From positions 282,351-346,350 of the forward strand of contig NZ_SLVP01000007.1 of assembly GCF_004345425.1 (NCBI RefSeq): DNA of 64,000 nucleotides, written 5' to 3'. Origin of the DNA: Paenibacillus sp. BK033 (GTDB lineage Bacteria > Bacillota > Bacilli > Paenibacillales > Paenibacillaceae). Positions 42,484 to 50,991 of the stretch are shown one piece after another. Under the pieces are notes generated by a model that did not search any database, was not told the DNA's origin, and saw only the letters and a program-made list of their open reading frames with translations. Within the stretch, counting starts at the first letter, position 1. The number at the start of each line of letters is the position of its first letter. Position numbers and translations under genes: made by a program.

Positions 42484-42825
42484 GTGATTGAACCTATTGC
42501 ATTAAATAAAGGAACGCCCGGCGAGCCTTGTCCGATTGAAGCTGCGCTGGACGTCATAGGAACCAAATGGACCTTCCTCATTATCCGCGATCTGTTGATC
42601 GAGGGGACGCTTCGTTTCAGCGATCTGCTGAAAGGGATGGACGGCATCAGCCCCAAGACGCTGTCGCTTAGGCTGAAGGAGCTCGAAGCCAAGGGGATTA
42701 TCGGGCGAAAAGTATATCCGGAGGTACCGCCTAGAGTGGAATACACCTTAACGGAGAGGGGCAGGCAGCTGGAGGGGATTTTTATCGAGCTGAAACGGTT
42801 TGGCCTTGCTTTGGGTGAAAAATAA
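42484..42825 (+). CDS. HxlR-family transcriptional regulator
   Basis: A 113-aa winged-helix protein. The conserved Cys (GEPCPIEAAL, residue about 15), GTKWTFLIIRDLL and the wing RVEYTLTERGRQL are typical of HxlR/YodB thiol-sensing or aldehyde-sensing repressors. GTG 42484 follows GGAAGGATGGAGACAGC. It precedes an atypical SDR gene by about 150 bp, which may be its target. ACTTTTCGGTAACTATAT at 42861-42878 in that gap resembles an HxlR-type operator. Confidence 0.88.
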   Translation: MIEPIALNKGTPGEPCPIEAALDVIGTKWTFLIIRDLLIEGTLRFSDLLKGMDGISPKTLSLRLKELEAKGIIGRKVYPEVPPRVEYTLTERGRQLEGIFIELKRFGLALGEK

Positions 42826-42977
42826 AATAAACCCGCCATCCTCGACACGGCACAATCCTTACTTTTCGGTAACTATATGAATAAAATAACACTACTTCCC
42901 AAACGGAATTATTGGCGGTATGCTGTGCTCATTGCAAGAGCAAATCGCTCATACGTTCAAATTGGGAGGAATCAGGC

Positions 42978-43691
42978 ATGCTGAAAAATCAAAGAATTGC
43001 CGTTATCGGAGGAAGCTCGGGAATTGGACTGGAGACGGCACGGCAGGCTATCGAGCAGGGTGCGGAAGTGGTTATCGCAAGCCGTTCGGAGGCTAAGCTG
43101 CAGGCGGCTGTTCATGAATTGGGTCCCGCCGCATCCGCTTATGTGCTGGATACAACGGACGAGGAGCAGGTGAAGCTCTTTTTCGAGAGGGTGGGAGATC
43201 TGGATCACCTGGTCGTCAGCGCGGCCGAAACCTCGGGCGGTGCTTTTCTCCAGACCGAATCGGCCCGTTCCCGCGAGCTGTTCGAGAATAAATTCTGGGG
43301 ACAATACTATGCGGCCAAATACGGCGCGCCTAAGCTTGCGGATAACGGATCCATTACGTTGTTTTCGGGTGTTGCGGCCTATAAAGCGATGGCCGGTTCA
43401 GCCGCTCTAGGAGCGGTTAACGCAGCCGTCTCGAACCTGGGTCAGACGCTTGCTCTTGAGCTGGCCCCGCTTCGGGTTAACGTGGTGTCTCCCGGCATTA
43501 TCGATACCCCATCCCGAAGCAAAATGCCGGAGGAGGCGCGGAATCAGCTGTATCGTACGGTGGCCGGAAAGCTCCCTGCTAAGCGGATCGGTTCCGCTTT
43601 AGATGTAGCGTCATGCGTGCTTTATCTGATCCAAAACTCGTTTGTTACCGGTACCGTCCAGCATGTGGACGGGGGGCATAGGCTCACCTAA
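42978..43691 (+). CDS. Atypical SDR oxidoreductase without YxxxK
   Basis: A 237-aa Rossmann-fold SDR protein. The cofactor motif GGSSGIGLETA and Arg/Ser in ASRSEAK point to NADP(H). The usual catalytic Tyr-x3-Lys is not seen: where YxASKAAV would be the sequence is LGAVNAAV, and NNAG is replaced by VSAAET. A Ser remains in LFSGVAAYK. This matches a known divergent SDR subgroup, so it may act in another way or be a sensor. ATG 42978 follows GGGAGGAATCAGGC. Likely under HxlR control. Confidence 0.85.
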   Translation: MLKNQRIAVIGGSSGIGLETARQAIEQGAEVVIASRSEAKLQAAVHELGPAASAYVLDTTDEEQVKLFFERVGDLDHLVVSAAETSGGAFLQTESARSRELFENKFWGQYYAAKYGAPKLADNGSITLFSGVAAYKAMAGSAALGAVNAAVSNLGQTLALELAPLRVNVVSPGIIDTPSRSKMPEEARNQLYRTVAGKLPAKRIGSALDVASCVLYLIQNSFVTGTVQHVDGGHRLT

Positions 43692-43808
43692 GCGATTGGA
43701 ATCGTTTGGTTAATATTTGTAACATACTCGAAATGTAATGTTCATCTTTCTTTAATGAACATTGCCTATAATAGAACTCAACCCCCCTTTTAATAATATA
43801 AATACTTA

Positions 43809-43843
43809 GCCCCACAGCATCGTGCTGTGGGGCACTTTCTTTG
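43809..43843. terminator. Convergent terminator hairpin
   Basis: GCCCCACAGCA and TGCTGTGGGGC pair around TCG (43809-43833), T-rich tail on the plus side. Confidence 0.8.
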
Positions 43844-43850
43844 TATGGAG

Positions 43851-44690
43851 TTACATGATCTTGCCGACGATCTTCAGCACGGCGTCCCGCGTCAGTTTAT
43901 TGCCGCCGGCGGCAATCAGGTTAACGGTCGCATGGGCAAGCGACAGCGGAATCTGGCAGAAGCTGCGGGCAGGGCCTTTTTTCAAATCCGCGAGATACTC
44001 ATCCGCTAGCTTCAGGTTGCGCCGGGTGTAACGCAGCATGTCCTTCAGATCCCAGCCGTCCGGGAAGAAATCTACGCCGCGCTCCATGTCCTCCGCACGG
44101 TTGCGCATAATGTTAACCGCTTGTAACCCCCGACCGAAAGCAACCGCCTTGTCACGGTCGGTCTCCGTCCCGTCATGCCAGCGCCAAATATCGGAGAGCA
44201 TTTCGCCTACCATGCCGGCAACGCTGTAGGTGTACTTATCCAGATCCTCTTCCGTCCGGATATTCCACGAGTGTCCCACCCAATCCGCCATCTGTTCAGC
44301 CATCATCGCAATGTAGTTGTATACGGTTGGGGCAATGCCGGCCGGGCAAAGCCGCGCCCATTCGGCCATCCGCACCGTAACTTCCGGGAGCTTATCCATG
44401 TGAGGCTGCCACACTTGCTCTAGCGATTCCTCGAAATTTTGCGATTTCATCGCTTGCGCCGCTCCAAGGAGCAGTTCTTTTTTGATCGGAGCAGGCAGCT
44501 TCTCATCGTCTTCTACCTCGTCAATTGCTCTCATGCACAGGTAGGCGGACGCCACGGCTTCTCTTAACTCCGGTATCAGCTTGCTGATGGGAATATAAAA
44601 GGTCCGGCTTGTCAGCTTCAGCATCGTCATTGCGTCGTTCAACATCATGTTCGTAATGGGAATTCCCTCCATGCCACGGTAAAATCTCAC
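43851..44690 (-). CDS. Squalene/phytoene synthase family protein
   Basis: A 279-aa trans-isoprenyl diphosphate synthase-like protein. The first Asp-rich motif is MRAIDEVEDDE (DxxxD kept). The second is NIMRNRAEDMERG, where the first Asp is Asn. All-helical pattern is typical. It lacks the neighbours of a carotenoid or hopanoid pathway, so product is unknown. Start uncertain: GTG 44690 or an internal ATG, none with an ideal ribosome-binding site. Confidence 0.82.
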   Translation of the reverse strand: MRFYRGMEGIPITNMMLNDAMTMLKLTSRTFYIPISKLIPELREAVASAYLCMRAIDEVEDDEKLPAPIKKELLLGAAQAMKSQNFEESLEQVWQPHMDKLPEVTVRMAEWARLCPAGIAPTVYNYIAMMAEQMADWVGHSWNIRTEEDLDKYTYSVAGMVGEMLSDIWRWHDGTETDRDKAVAFGRGLQAVNIMRNRAEDMERGVDFFPDGWDLKDMLRYTRRNLKLADEYLADLKKGPARSFCQIPLSLAHATVNLIAAGGNKLTRDAVLKIVGKIM

Positions 44691-44833
44691 GAAAAATTTC
44701 TTATGTATCCATCATACTTTAACATTTCCCCAAAAGTAAAATTTTCGACCCAATTCGACCGATATGCGGCATAAAACAGGCTGAGCATGGTCTGCCGGAG
44801 GCTTTTCAGGGGTGATTCCCCTTCACGGGAAGC

Positions 44834-44858
44834 CTTAACGATGTCGCACATCGTTAAG
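44834..44858. repeat. CTTAACG palindrome, fourth copy
   Basis: CTTAACGATGT-CGC-ACATCGTTAAG, a perfect 11-bp inverted repeat of the family at 39129-39278, 5.6 kb away, between two minus-strand genes. Confidence 0.8.
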
Positions 44859-44875
44859 CCTGCCACAACCCTCGC

Positions 44876-45574
44876 TCAAGCCTTCCGCTTCCCGAGGCGA
44901 TAGTAACGAACGCGTTCTCCTTGGGAAACCGACATCAAATACCGCTTATCTACCAGGTCCAGCATCAGCTTCCGCGCAAACTGCGCGCTAATCCCCATTG
45001 CCTTGCTAACCTCCACTGGCGAAACAGGGTCTAATTGATAAGATACAATCCGAATAATCTCCCTTTGATGCAGCGTAATCTCCCGGTCTGCTCCTTGGCC
45101 GTATAACTTCCCTAGCAGCTGCTGCAGCTGCTGCTGGCATTGCCGCGGACGCTCCTTCACGTCGTCAAACGAGAAACGAAGCACGGTCCAGCCGTCCAGA
45201 ACCAAATGATTCTGCCGTTGCAAGCGATCAGCAAAGCCCCGGCGATCGATATCCCGGGAATGCGGTCCGTAACCGTTAATCTCGATGGCTATCTTGTGCG
45301 GATGACGAAGGTAGGCAAAGTCCAGAAATCTAACTCCGTCCTTAAAATCGCTCACCTCATACTCGCCATGCAAATACTCCGTCCCTCCGATTGCCGGCAG
45401 CCACACATGCTCCAAGAATGACTTCTCCGCGTGTCCATGTTCTTTGAGCTTCCTTTGTCTCTCACTGCTTCCCGCCTTCAACTGCTCTGCCAGCCACTCC
45501 TTGTAATAGGCCTCGAACTCGAATATACAAATCCTCCTCTTGAAAATAAAATGACCGCCCCCTTCCGTAAGCAA
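44876..45574 (-). CDS. DUF559-type endonuclease-fold protein with C-terminal winged helix
   Basis: Up to 232 aa. A central PD-(D/E)xK-like DUF559 region (about 65-150: LDFAYLRHPHKIAIEINGYGPHSRD, given here in short parts, with Asp and Glu-x-Asn in place) is followed by a winged-helix-like domain (about 165-232). It is likely a DNA-binding nuclease relative. The start is uncertain: TTG 45574 lies in a hairpin, while a perfect AAGAGGAGG is directly before ATT (45532) and ATA (45526) codons. It is alone, upstream of repeat CTTAACG. Confidence 0.7.
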   Translation of the reverse strand: MLTEGGGHFIFKRRICIFEFEAYYKEWLAEQLKAGSSERQRKLKEHGHAEKSFLEHVWLPAIGGTEYLHGEYEVSDFKDGVRFLDFAYLRHPHKIAIEINGYGPHSRDIDRRGFADRLQRQNHLVLDGWTVLRFSFDDVKERPRQCQQQLQQLLGKLYGQGADREITLHQREIIRIVSYQLDPVSPVEVSKAMGISAQFARKLMLDLVDKRYLMSVSQGERVRYYRLGKRKA

Positions 45575-45588
45575 CGGAAAAGAGCGGT
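45553..45588 (-). promoter_or_regulatory. Terminator-like leader hairpin
   Basis: On the minus strand ACCGCTC...GGGCGGT encloses TTCCGT/ACGGAA, followed by CATTTTATTTTC and then AAGAGGAGG. It may attenuate the DUF559 gene. Confidence 0.5.
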
Positions 45589-45770
45589 GTGCTTCACACG
45601 CTATTTATTACCCCATTAATATACCAAATTTTGCATTCTTAATAGTCTCATTGAACATTTTTACAAGCGACAAACAGGGGGTAATTCTGAGACAACGTAA
45701 ACACGGGAACCGACAGAAAGGCCGTTTATAGTTACTCCTATTAAACGCACTGCTCCCTCACCACCCGCCC

Positions 45771-46520
45771 CTACCCATCTCCTCTAATGGCCTTCACCGA
45801 AGAAGCAATCTGGGCGTACAGCTTAGGATTGGAATGATAGCGGAACAGCTGGAACTGTGGTTTCGTATTGGCCTCAAGCAGCCAGACGCGGTGCTCGGTA
45901 TCGATTGCGATGTCCAGGCCAAGCTCCGTTATAAGCGGAAAATGCTTTTTCATCCCGGACGCAACCTTAAACGCCATCTCCCGAAGCTTCACTTCCCATG
46001 TCTCGCATTCCTGCTTCGTTAAGCCAAGCGCCTGATGCAGCCGGATCGCTTTTCCCCCGCTGCTATGGTTCGTCACGAACCGGTTAGGCGCCGCCATCTT
46101 GCCCATAACGCCGAAAAACTTCCAGGTTTCGTCCCGCCGCAAATGCAGAAGGATACGAAAATCTATGGGGTTCCCGTTAAGCTGAATCAGATTGATTCCC
46201 TGCTGCATCAGATACCGCTTGGTACCGATCAGCTGCTTCAACTTGATGGCCGCGAACTTCGCGGATTGGAACGAATAGCGGCTGTTCTCCGTCCGAATGA
46301 CGATTCGGCCATCCTTATAATAAACCTTCATGACACCCTGTCCCTTCATGCCAAGATCCGGCTTCACGAACAGGACGGGGTAACGGTCAATCATGCTGAT
46401 AAAACCCTTTGGCGTAAATTGCTCCGTATCCGGCAAGTAATCGCGGAGCTCTTCTTCACCAGACAGCGCTACATGCTTTAACCATTTTCGCCCCGGATAT
46501 TTAATCATATAGCCTTTCAT
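45771..46520 (-). CDS. YheC/YheD-family ATP-grasp protein (short)
   Basis: A 249-aa ATP-grasp-like protein of the YheC/YheD spore-coat-associated family. ATP-grasp features: VLFVKPDLGMKGQGVMKV (phosphate loop region), IDFRILLHLRR and the end motif DIAIDTEHRVWLLEANTKP for metal binding. In Bacillus these proteins are found in the coat and probably ligate amino groups to acids, but no reaction is proven. ATG 46520 follows GGAGGAGATTCCACC. It faces away from a second, longer paralog, so the pair share the 218-bp region between them. Confidence 0.88.
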   Translation of the reverse strand: MKGYMIKYPGRKWLKHVALSGEEELRDYLPDTEQFTPKGFISMIDRYPVLFVKPDLGMKGQGVMKVYYKDGRIVIRTENSRYSFQSAKFAAIKLKQLIGTKRYLMQQGINLIQLNGNPIDFRILLHLRRDETWKFFGVMGKMAAPNRFVTNHSSGGKAIRLHQALGLTKQECETWEVKLREMAFKVASGMKKHFPLITELGLDIAIDTEHRVWLLEANTKPQFQLFRYHSNPKLYAQIASSVKAIRGDG

Positions 46521-46738
46521 GGTGGAATCTCCTCCATTGATGTACAGCAGTTACGTGTCCTTCTGCATGAGGCTAATCGCTTGCTCCATACTATTCCTTC
46601 CACCCGCAAAAAGTACCTTCAACGGACGCCTCCCCCTTGAGGAATGGGCGTTTATCCCATGCCGGACAAATATCATGCTTCATATGATACTACACAGTTC
46701 CGACTACAGCTTAAGGCCATAGGACAGGAGAAACAAAG

Positions 46739-47785
46739 ATGAGCGACATCTTAGGAATCATGACCCATCGGATCGGCCATGCGGGAAGCTTTGCAAGACA
46801 TGCCAAATCCGCCCTCGCCGAGAAGTTCAGCGGCATTCTCGTTTACACCCCTAAAGATGTGAACCTGACAACCCGAAGAATAACAGGCTACGTATATAAA
46901 GGCGGAACCTGGAGCAGGCAGACCCTGCCTTTTCCCAAGATGAACATGGATATCGGATTTTACAAAGGATCGCAAGTCAGCAGAGCCACTCTGGTCAAAA
47001 AAGCGCCCTCTTTCCCGTTTACCGGCTACGGCATCGGCAACAAAATGAGGATCCAGAAGCATCTGCTCACGTCCCCCGTGCTGAAGCCGTATCTTCTTCC
47101 TACCGAACCGGTGAAGGACCCCGGCAGCTTTCTGGCCTTTGTGAAAAAGTATAATAGCGTCATGCTCAAGCCGATTAACGGCTGGGGCGGCAGAGATATC
47201 GTACGCGTCACGCTGGAGCACGGACAATACAAAGTGCAGACCAACGGCGAGCAGACGCAAAGGATGAGCGCCGCGGGCATCCGTTCGTTAATTAGACGGT
47301 CCTTGAGCAAGGAACGTCAGATCATGCAGCAGTGGATCGATATCCGGAACAAGCAAGGAATCATCTATGATATTCGCGCGTTAATGCTGAAGAAAAGCGA
47401 AGGGAACTGGCAGACGACGGGAATTGCCGTGCGGGAAGCAAAACGCGGCCGGATTACGTCCAACCTGAAAAGCGGCGGCCATGCCTTTGAAGCCAGCTCC
47501 TATTTGAAGAAAGAATTTGGCGACGAAAAAGGCGAAGAACTCACCAAATCCGTCCGCGAACTCGCGGAATATATTCCGACGTTTACTGAAAACTCCTACC
47601 ATGCCCGCCTTTGCGAGCTTGGCATCGACCTGGCGGTGGACGTCCACGGAAAGCTGTGGCTGCTTGAGATCAACATCAAGCCCGGCAAAAAAATTATGCG
47701 GCAGCTGTATGGACTCAAAGCCTGGGAGCAGGCCCTGCATACGCATTTCCAATATGCCCGCAGCCTGCTGCCAAAAACCAAATAA
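46739..47785 (+). CDS. YheC/YheD-family ATP-grasp protein
   Basis: A 348-aa ATP-grasp protein. An N-terminal domain (about 1-120) precedes the grasp fold: VMLKPINGWGGRDIVRV, YDIRALMLKK and the metal-binding end LGIDLAVDVHGKLWLLEIN. It is longer than its neighbour by the N-terminal domain. ATG 46739 follows ACAGGAGAAACAAAG. The next gene, 13 bp away, is a CapA protein, so an envelope amino-acid polymer or ligation process is plausible (inference). Confidence 0.9.
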   Translation: MSDILGIMTHRIGHAGSFARHAKSALAEKFSGILVYTPKDVNLTTRRITGYVYKGGTWSRQTLPFPKMNMDIGFYKGSQVSRATLVKKAPSFPFTGYGIGNKMRIQKHLLTSPVLKPYLLPTEPVKDPGSFLAFVKKYNSVMLKPINGWGGRDIVRVTLEHGQYKVQTNGEQTQRMSAAGIRSLIRRSLSKERQIMQQWIDIRNKQGIIYDIRALMLKKSEGNWQTTGIAVREAKRGRITSNLKSGGHAFEASSYLKKEFGDEKGEELTKSVRELAEYIPTFTENSYHARLCELGIDLAVDVHGKLWLLEINIKPGKKIMRQLYGLKAWEQALHTHFQYARSLLPKTK

Positions 47786-47798
47786 ACGGAGATGAATC

Positions 47799-48866
47799 AT
47801 GAGTACGGAAATAACGATAGCCGCAGTCGGGGATTTCCTGATGAAGACGCGTATCATTAACTCCTGCAAGGGGGAAAAAGGGTATTCCTTCGACCATCTG
47901 TTCGAGCCGATCGCCCCTTATCTGCGCAATGCCGACCTGACGATCGGCAACCTGGAAACCGTATTTGCGGGTAAAACCTCCGAGGACGCTTATAGTGTCG
48001 TGAAACGGCATCCGCGTACGAACTGGCCGATGTTCAACTGCCCGGACGCTTTCGCCGATACCTTGAAAAATCTCGGCTTCGACTTTGTCTCGACAGCCAA
48101 TAATCATTGCATGGACAATGGCATTAACGGTCTGAAGCGTACGCTCAGAATTTTGGATGCCAAAGGGATTGCCCACACCGGCACTTACCGGACGCAGAGT
48201 GAAGCGCAGCAACTGGTCGTCAAGGAAGTCAAAGGCATCAAGATCGGCTTCCTTGCTTATACGAAAACCACCAATAAAATTCCGGTTCCTTCGGACCATA
48301 AATGGGCGGTTGACCTGATCAATCCGGCCAAGATGGTTTCCGACCTGAAGCGGCTTAAGGCCAAAAACGTCGATCTGACCATCGTATGCCTGCATATGGG
48401 CAGAGAATACTCGAATTATCCGGTTCAGAAGCAAAAGGATATGGTGCAATTATTATTCAAAAATGGAGCCGACATTATTCTCGGCGCCCATTCGCATACC
48501 ATACAGCCAGCCGTCTTCTACAAAAGCGGGTCGAGTATCCGCAGATTCGCCATCTATTCCCTCGGCAATATTATTTCGACCCGCCTCTATTACAATGACC
48601 ATACCTTAACCGGACTTATCACTCAGCTGCAGGTGCGCAAGCTTGATGACGGCACCATTCGCATCAAGAAGGTCGACTTTATCCCAACCTGGACGCGGAT
48701 CAGCAAAACGGGAGGACGAAGCGCCTTCAAGGTCTTCCCTCTTACCGCCCATTTAAAAAAGCTCGATCCGTCCAGCGCCGAAGCCGTCCGGATGAAAAAG
48801 ATGATCCAGCATGTCCGACAGCATATCGTAAAGGATCCCGACTCCGTCAACGCGGAAATCATCTAA
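47799..48866 (+). CDS. CapA family protein (metallophosphatase-like)
   Basis: A 355-aa protein of the CapA/PgsA (poly-gamma-glutamate export) family. Motifs: AAVGDFLM, GNLETVFAG, STANNHCMDNG, CLHMGREYSNYP and ILGAHSHTIQ with the expected metal ligands. No signal or membrane anchor is apparent at the N-terminus (MSTEITIAAVGDFLM), unlike typical PgsA, which has one; so it may work inside the cell. ATG 47799 follows AACGGAGATGAATC. It is cotranscribed with the ATP-grasp gene and closes at a terminator. A pgsB/C pair is not present. Confidence 0.9.
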   Translation: MSTEITIAAVGDFLMKTRIINSCKGEKGYSFDHLFEPIAPYLRNADLTIGNLETVFAGKTSEDAYSVVKRHPRTNWPMFNCPDAFADTLKNLGFDFVSTANNHCMDNGINGLKRTLRILDAKGIAHTGTYRTQSEAQQLVVKEVKGIKIGFLAYTKTTNKIPVPSDHKWAVDLINPAKMVSDLKRLKAKNVDLTIVCLHMGREYSNYPVQKQKDMVQLLFKNGADIILGAHSHTIQPAVFYKSGSSIRRFAIYSLGNIISTRLYYNDHTLTGLITQLQVRKLDDGTIRIKKVDFIPTWTRISKTGGRSAFKVFPLTAHLKKLDPSSAEAVRMKKMIQHVRQHIVKDPDSVNAEII

Positions 48867-48875
48867 CCAACGCAA

Positions 48876-48910
48876 AAAGGCCGTACGGATCACTCCGTAC
48901 GGCCTTTCCC
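48876..48910 (+). terminator. Terminator of the ATP-grasp/CapA operon
   Basis: AAAGGCCGTACGGA and TCCGTACGGCCTTT pair exactly. Confidence 0.85.
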
Positions 48911-49007
48911 TGCTCTTTTAAGCAATTAAATATTGTCTTTTTATCTTGATTTTAACCTCAACGGAGTCATTCGAATGTTCCTTGCATCAAAACTGAGATA
49001 ATAAGAA

Positions 49008-49517
49008 CTATTTAATCACGCGACGTCCCACGATGAAGCGCTCTTTATAATAGCTATCGTTAACGTTCGATACGATAACGTCCTTCGAAGGGCTTGCGTT
49101 ATGAATCATTTTGCCGTTGCCGATATAGATGCCGACATGGCCTACGTCTTTATGGTTTTTCGAGCCGCTGTTCCAGAAGAACAGAAGATCTCCTTTTTTG
49201 AAGTTGCCGTAGCCTACTTTAGTTCCCACTTTAGCTTGATCATCATCGTCACGGTTTACGAGAGTAACGCCTACATTAGCAAGTTTATATACAAGCGCTG
49301 TGAATCCGGAGCAGTCCGTAGCGTAAGGGGCTTTTTTCTCTTGACGGTTCTGCCAGCTTACATAGTTCACTTTGCCTTTCAGGTTCAATGCGGTTTGAAC
49401 AACCTTATTCCTCTTCGCATCGGCAGACATGGATGCATCCGCGGTTGTGTGCAACAGGGCCGTTACCGGCAAGGCGATAGCTACCAGCAGCATAGCAATT
49501 TTAGTCATGAATTTCAT
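49008..49517 (-). CDS. NlpC/P60 family cell-wall hydrolase
   Basis: A 169-aa secreted peptidase. A signal peptide (MKFMTKIAMLLVAIALPV, cut near TADAS) is followed by one NlpC/P60 domain: catalytic Cys in ATDCSGFTALV, His in GHVGIYIGNGKMIHNA, and Asn/His later. Likely cuts gamma-D-Glu-mDap bonds in wall peptides. There is no wall-binding domain. ATG 49517 is near GGGAGTGAG; a GTG at 49529 is an alternative. Convergent with the CapA operon. Confidence 0.92.
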   Translation of the reverse strand: MKFMTKIAMLLVAIALPVTALLHTTADASMSADAKRNKVVQTALNLKGKVNYVSWQNRQEKKAPYATDCSGFTALVYKLANVGVTLVNRDDDDQAKVGTKVGYGNFKKGDLLFFWNSGSKNHKDVGHVGIYIGNGKMIHNASPSKDVIVSNVNDSYYKERFIVGRRVIK

Positions 49518-49762
49518 ATAAATACTCACTCCCTAACTTGTTGATAAGGCTATTATAAATAGGCTGGGAACCCTAAGAACACCCGCAAAAATTGGCAACG
49601 AGCGGTAAATGAAAGCGTTACGAATGCTGTAATCTAGGCGTTTCATGGGTCTTAACCACTTTCTGAGAATCGCATGAGCTTTGATGAGTATTTTCTTACT
49701 TGTTGCGTGCTAGCAAGTATGCTATAATCCTGATTTTTCATATTTTCATGTAAGTTTAACGC

Positions 49763-49798
49763 AAAAAGCCCGTTCTTCCATCAAGGAAGAACGGGCTT
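49763..49798 (-). terminator. Terminator of the esterase gene
   Basis: AAGCCCGTTCTTCC and GGAAGAACGGGCTT pair exactly, followed on the minus strand by TTTTGCG. Confidence 0.85.
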
Positions 49799-49817
49799 GG
49801 AAAAACTATCTCTTCTA

Positions 49818-50924
49818 TTATAGGGCTTTCAACGCATTTGCAATTTCGATACATAAATCCTCCGCCTGCGGCACAAAGCCCAAACGGTCAATAAAAGCAT
49901 GCGTGTTGCCCTTGTAACGGATGGTCTTCACCGGAACGCCGGCAGCCGCAAGCTGCCTGCTGTAAACTTCGGACTGAATGCGCAGCCCGTCGAATTCCGC
50001 TCCGACGCATAAGGTGCGCGGCAGACCTTTACTGTCAGACAGAAGCGGACTGACATAAGGATTGCGTACGTCCTCCTCGCGCGGCAGATAAAGCTCCCAC
50101 GCTTTTCTAACTTCCGGATCGGCTTCGGTGGGCCGTCCAATCCCCAGCATCGGATCAATCATAGTTCTTTGCTCGTCCGCCATCTCGAACTGGGACAGCT
50201 CCCACTCATAACCGTTCACCCCGTTAAGGAAGGTAACGCAAGGATAAATCAGCACCTGCTGGGCTACCATACGCGTACCCAGATCCCGGTCTTTGGTTGC
50301 TACGGCAGCCGACAGGTTGCCGCCGGCACTGTCGCCGCCTACGGCAATCCGGTTCCGGTCGATGCCGTATTCCTCGGCATGCTCGTAAATGTATTGAACG
50401 GCATTAAAGCAGTCGTTAAACCCGTTAGGGAATTTAAGCTCCGGAGCCAATGAATAGTCGATGTTAAAAACAACGGCATCCGCCAGCTCGGCGATTAGCC
50501 GGCAAGGGTTCTCCACCGCAAACACGGTGCCGCCAATCCACCCGCCGCCGTGTATATAGATAAGGCAAGGCTTATCGGGCTTCCGCATCGATTTGCGCGG
50601 ATAATACCGCCATAGGCCAACTTCGTTATCGCCAAGCTTCACGCGTTCATAACCGGTGTAAATCTCCACCGTATTCAAATTACGGTTCGGAAATCCCATG
50701 GAATCGCGAATGAGCTGAAGCTGCTCCTCCGGGGTCGGAGGAGCGGCTGGGGCAGCCTTTTGTTGCCCGGCCCATTTCCTCATAAGCCGAAGCTCGTAAG
50801 GATCGAGATAACCGGCCCTTGTCTCCTCCGGATTAACCTTCACGATTACCTGCGTGCCGTTTAAGTTTACTTCCTCCTGCTGCGCTTGCAGGGCGTCCAC
50901 GATTTCCTGACTGTAAACTCTCAT
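49818..50924 (-). CDS. Alpha/beta hydrolase of the HSL family (esterase)
   Basis: A 368-aa esterase. Oxyanion-hole motif IHGGGWIGG (about residue 135), nucleophile Ser in GGDSAGGN (about 208), Asp in CVGAEFDGL and His in NTHAF complete the triad. An N-terminal cap-like helix region of about 100 residues is present. ATG 50924 follows CCGGGAGGCTTCTGTTA; the longer 51044 frame has no ribosome-binding site. Lies 67 bp downstream of the KamA-like gene and could be cotranscribed, so it may also be under the c-di-AMP riboswitch. Substrate unknown. Confidence 0.9.
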   Translation of the reverse strand: MRVYSQEIVDALQAQQEEVNLNGTQVIVKVNPEETRAGYLDPYELRLMRKWAGQQKAAPAAPPTPEEQLQLIRDSMGFPNRNLNTVEIYTGYERVKLGDNEVGLWRYYPRKSMRKPDKPCLIYIHGGGWIGGTVFAVENPCRLIAELADAVVFNIDYSLAPELKFPNGFNDCFNAVQYIYEHAEEYGIDRNRIAVGGDSAGGNLSAAVATKDRDLGTRMVAQQVLIYPCVTFLNGVNGYEWELSQFEMADEQRTMIDPMLGIGRPTEADPEVRKAWELYLPREEDVRNPYVSPLLSDSKGLPRTLCVGAEFDGLRIQSEVYSRQLAAAGVPVKTIRYKGNTHAFIDRLGFVPQAEDLCIEIANALKAL

Positions 50925-50991
50925 TAACAGAAGCCTCCCGGGATGTGAAATGGTATCCCTTCTTACTTCTTCTTTCGCTTGCGAACATCCT

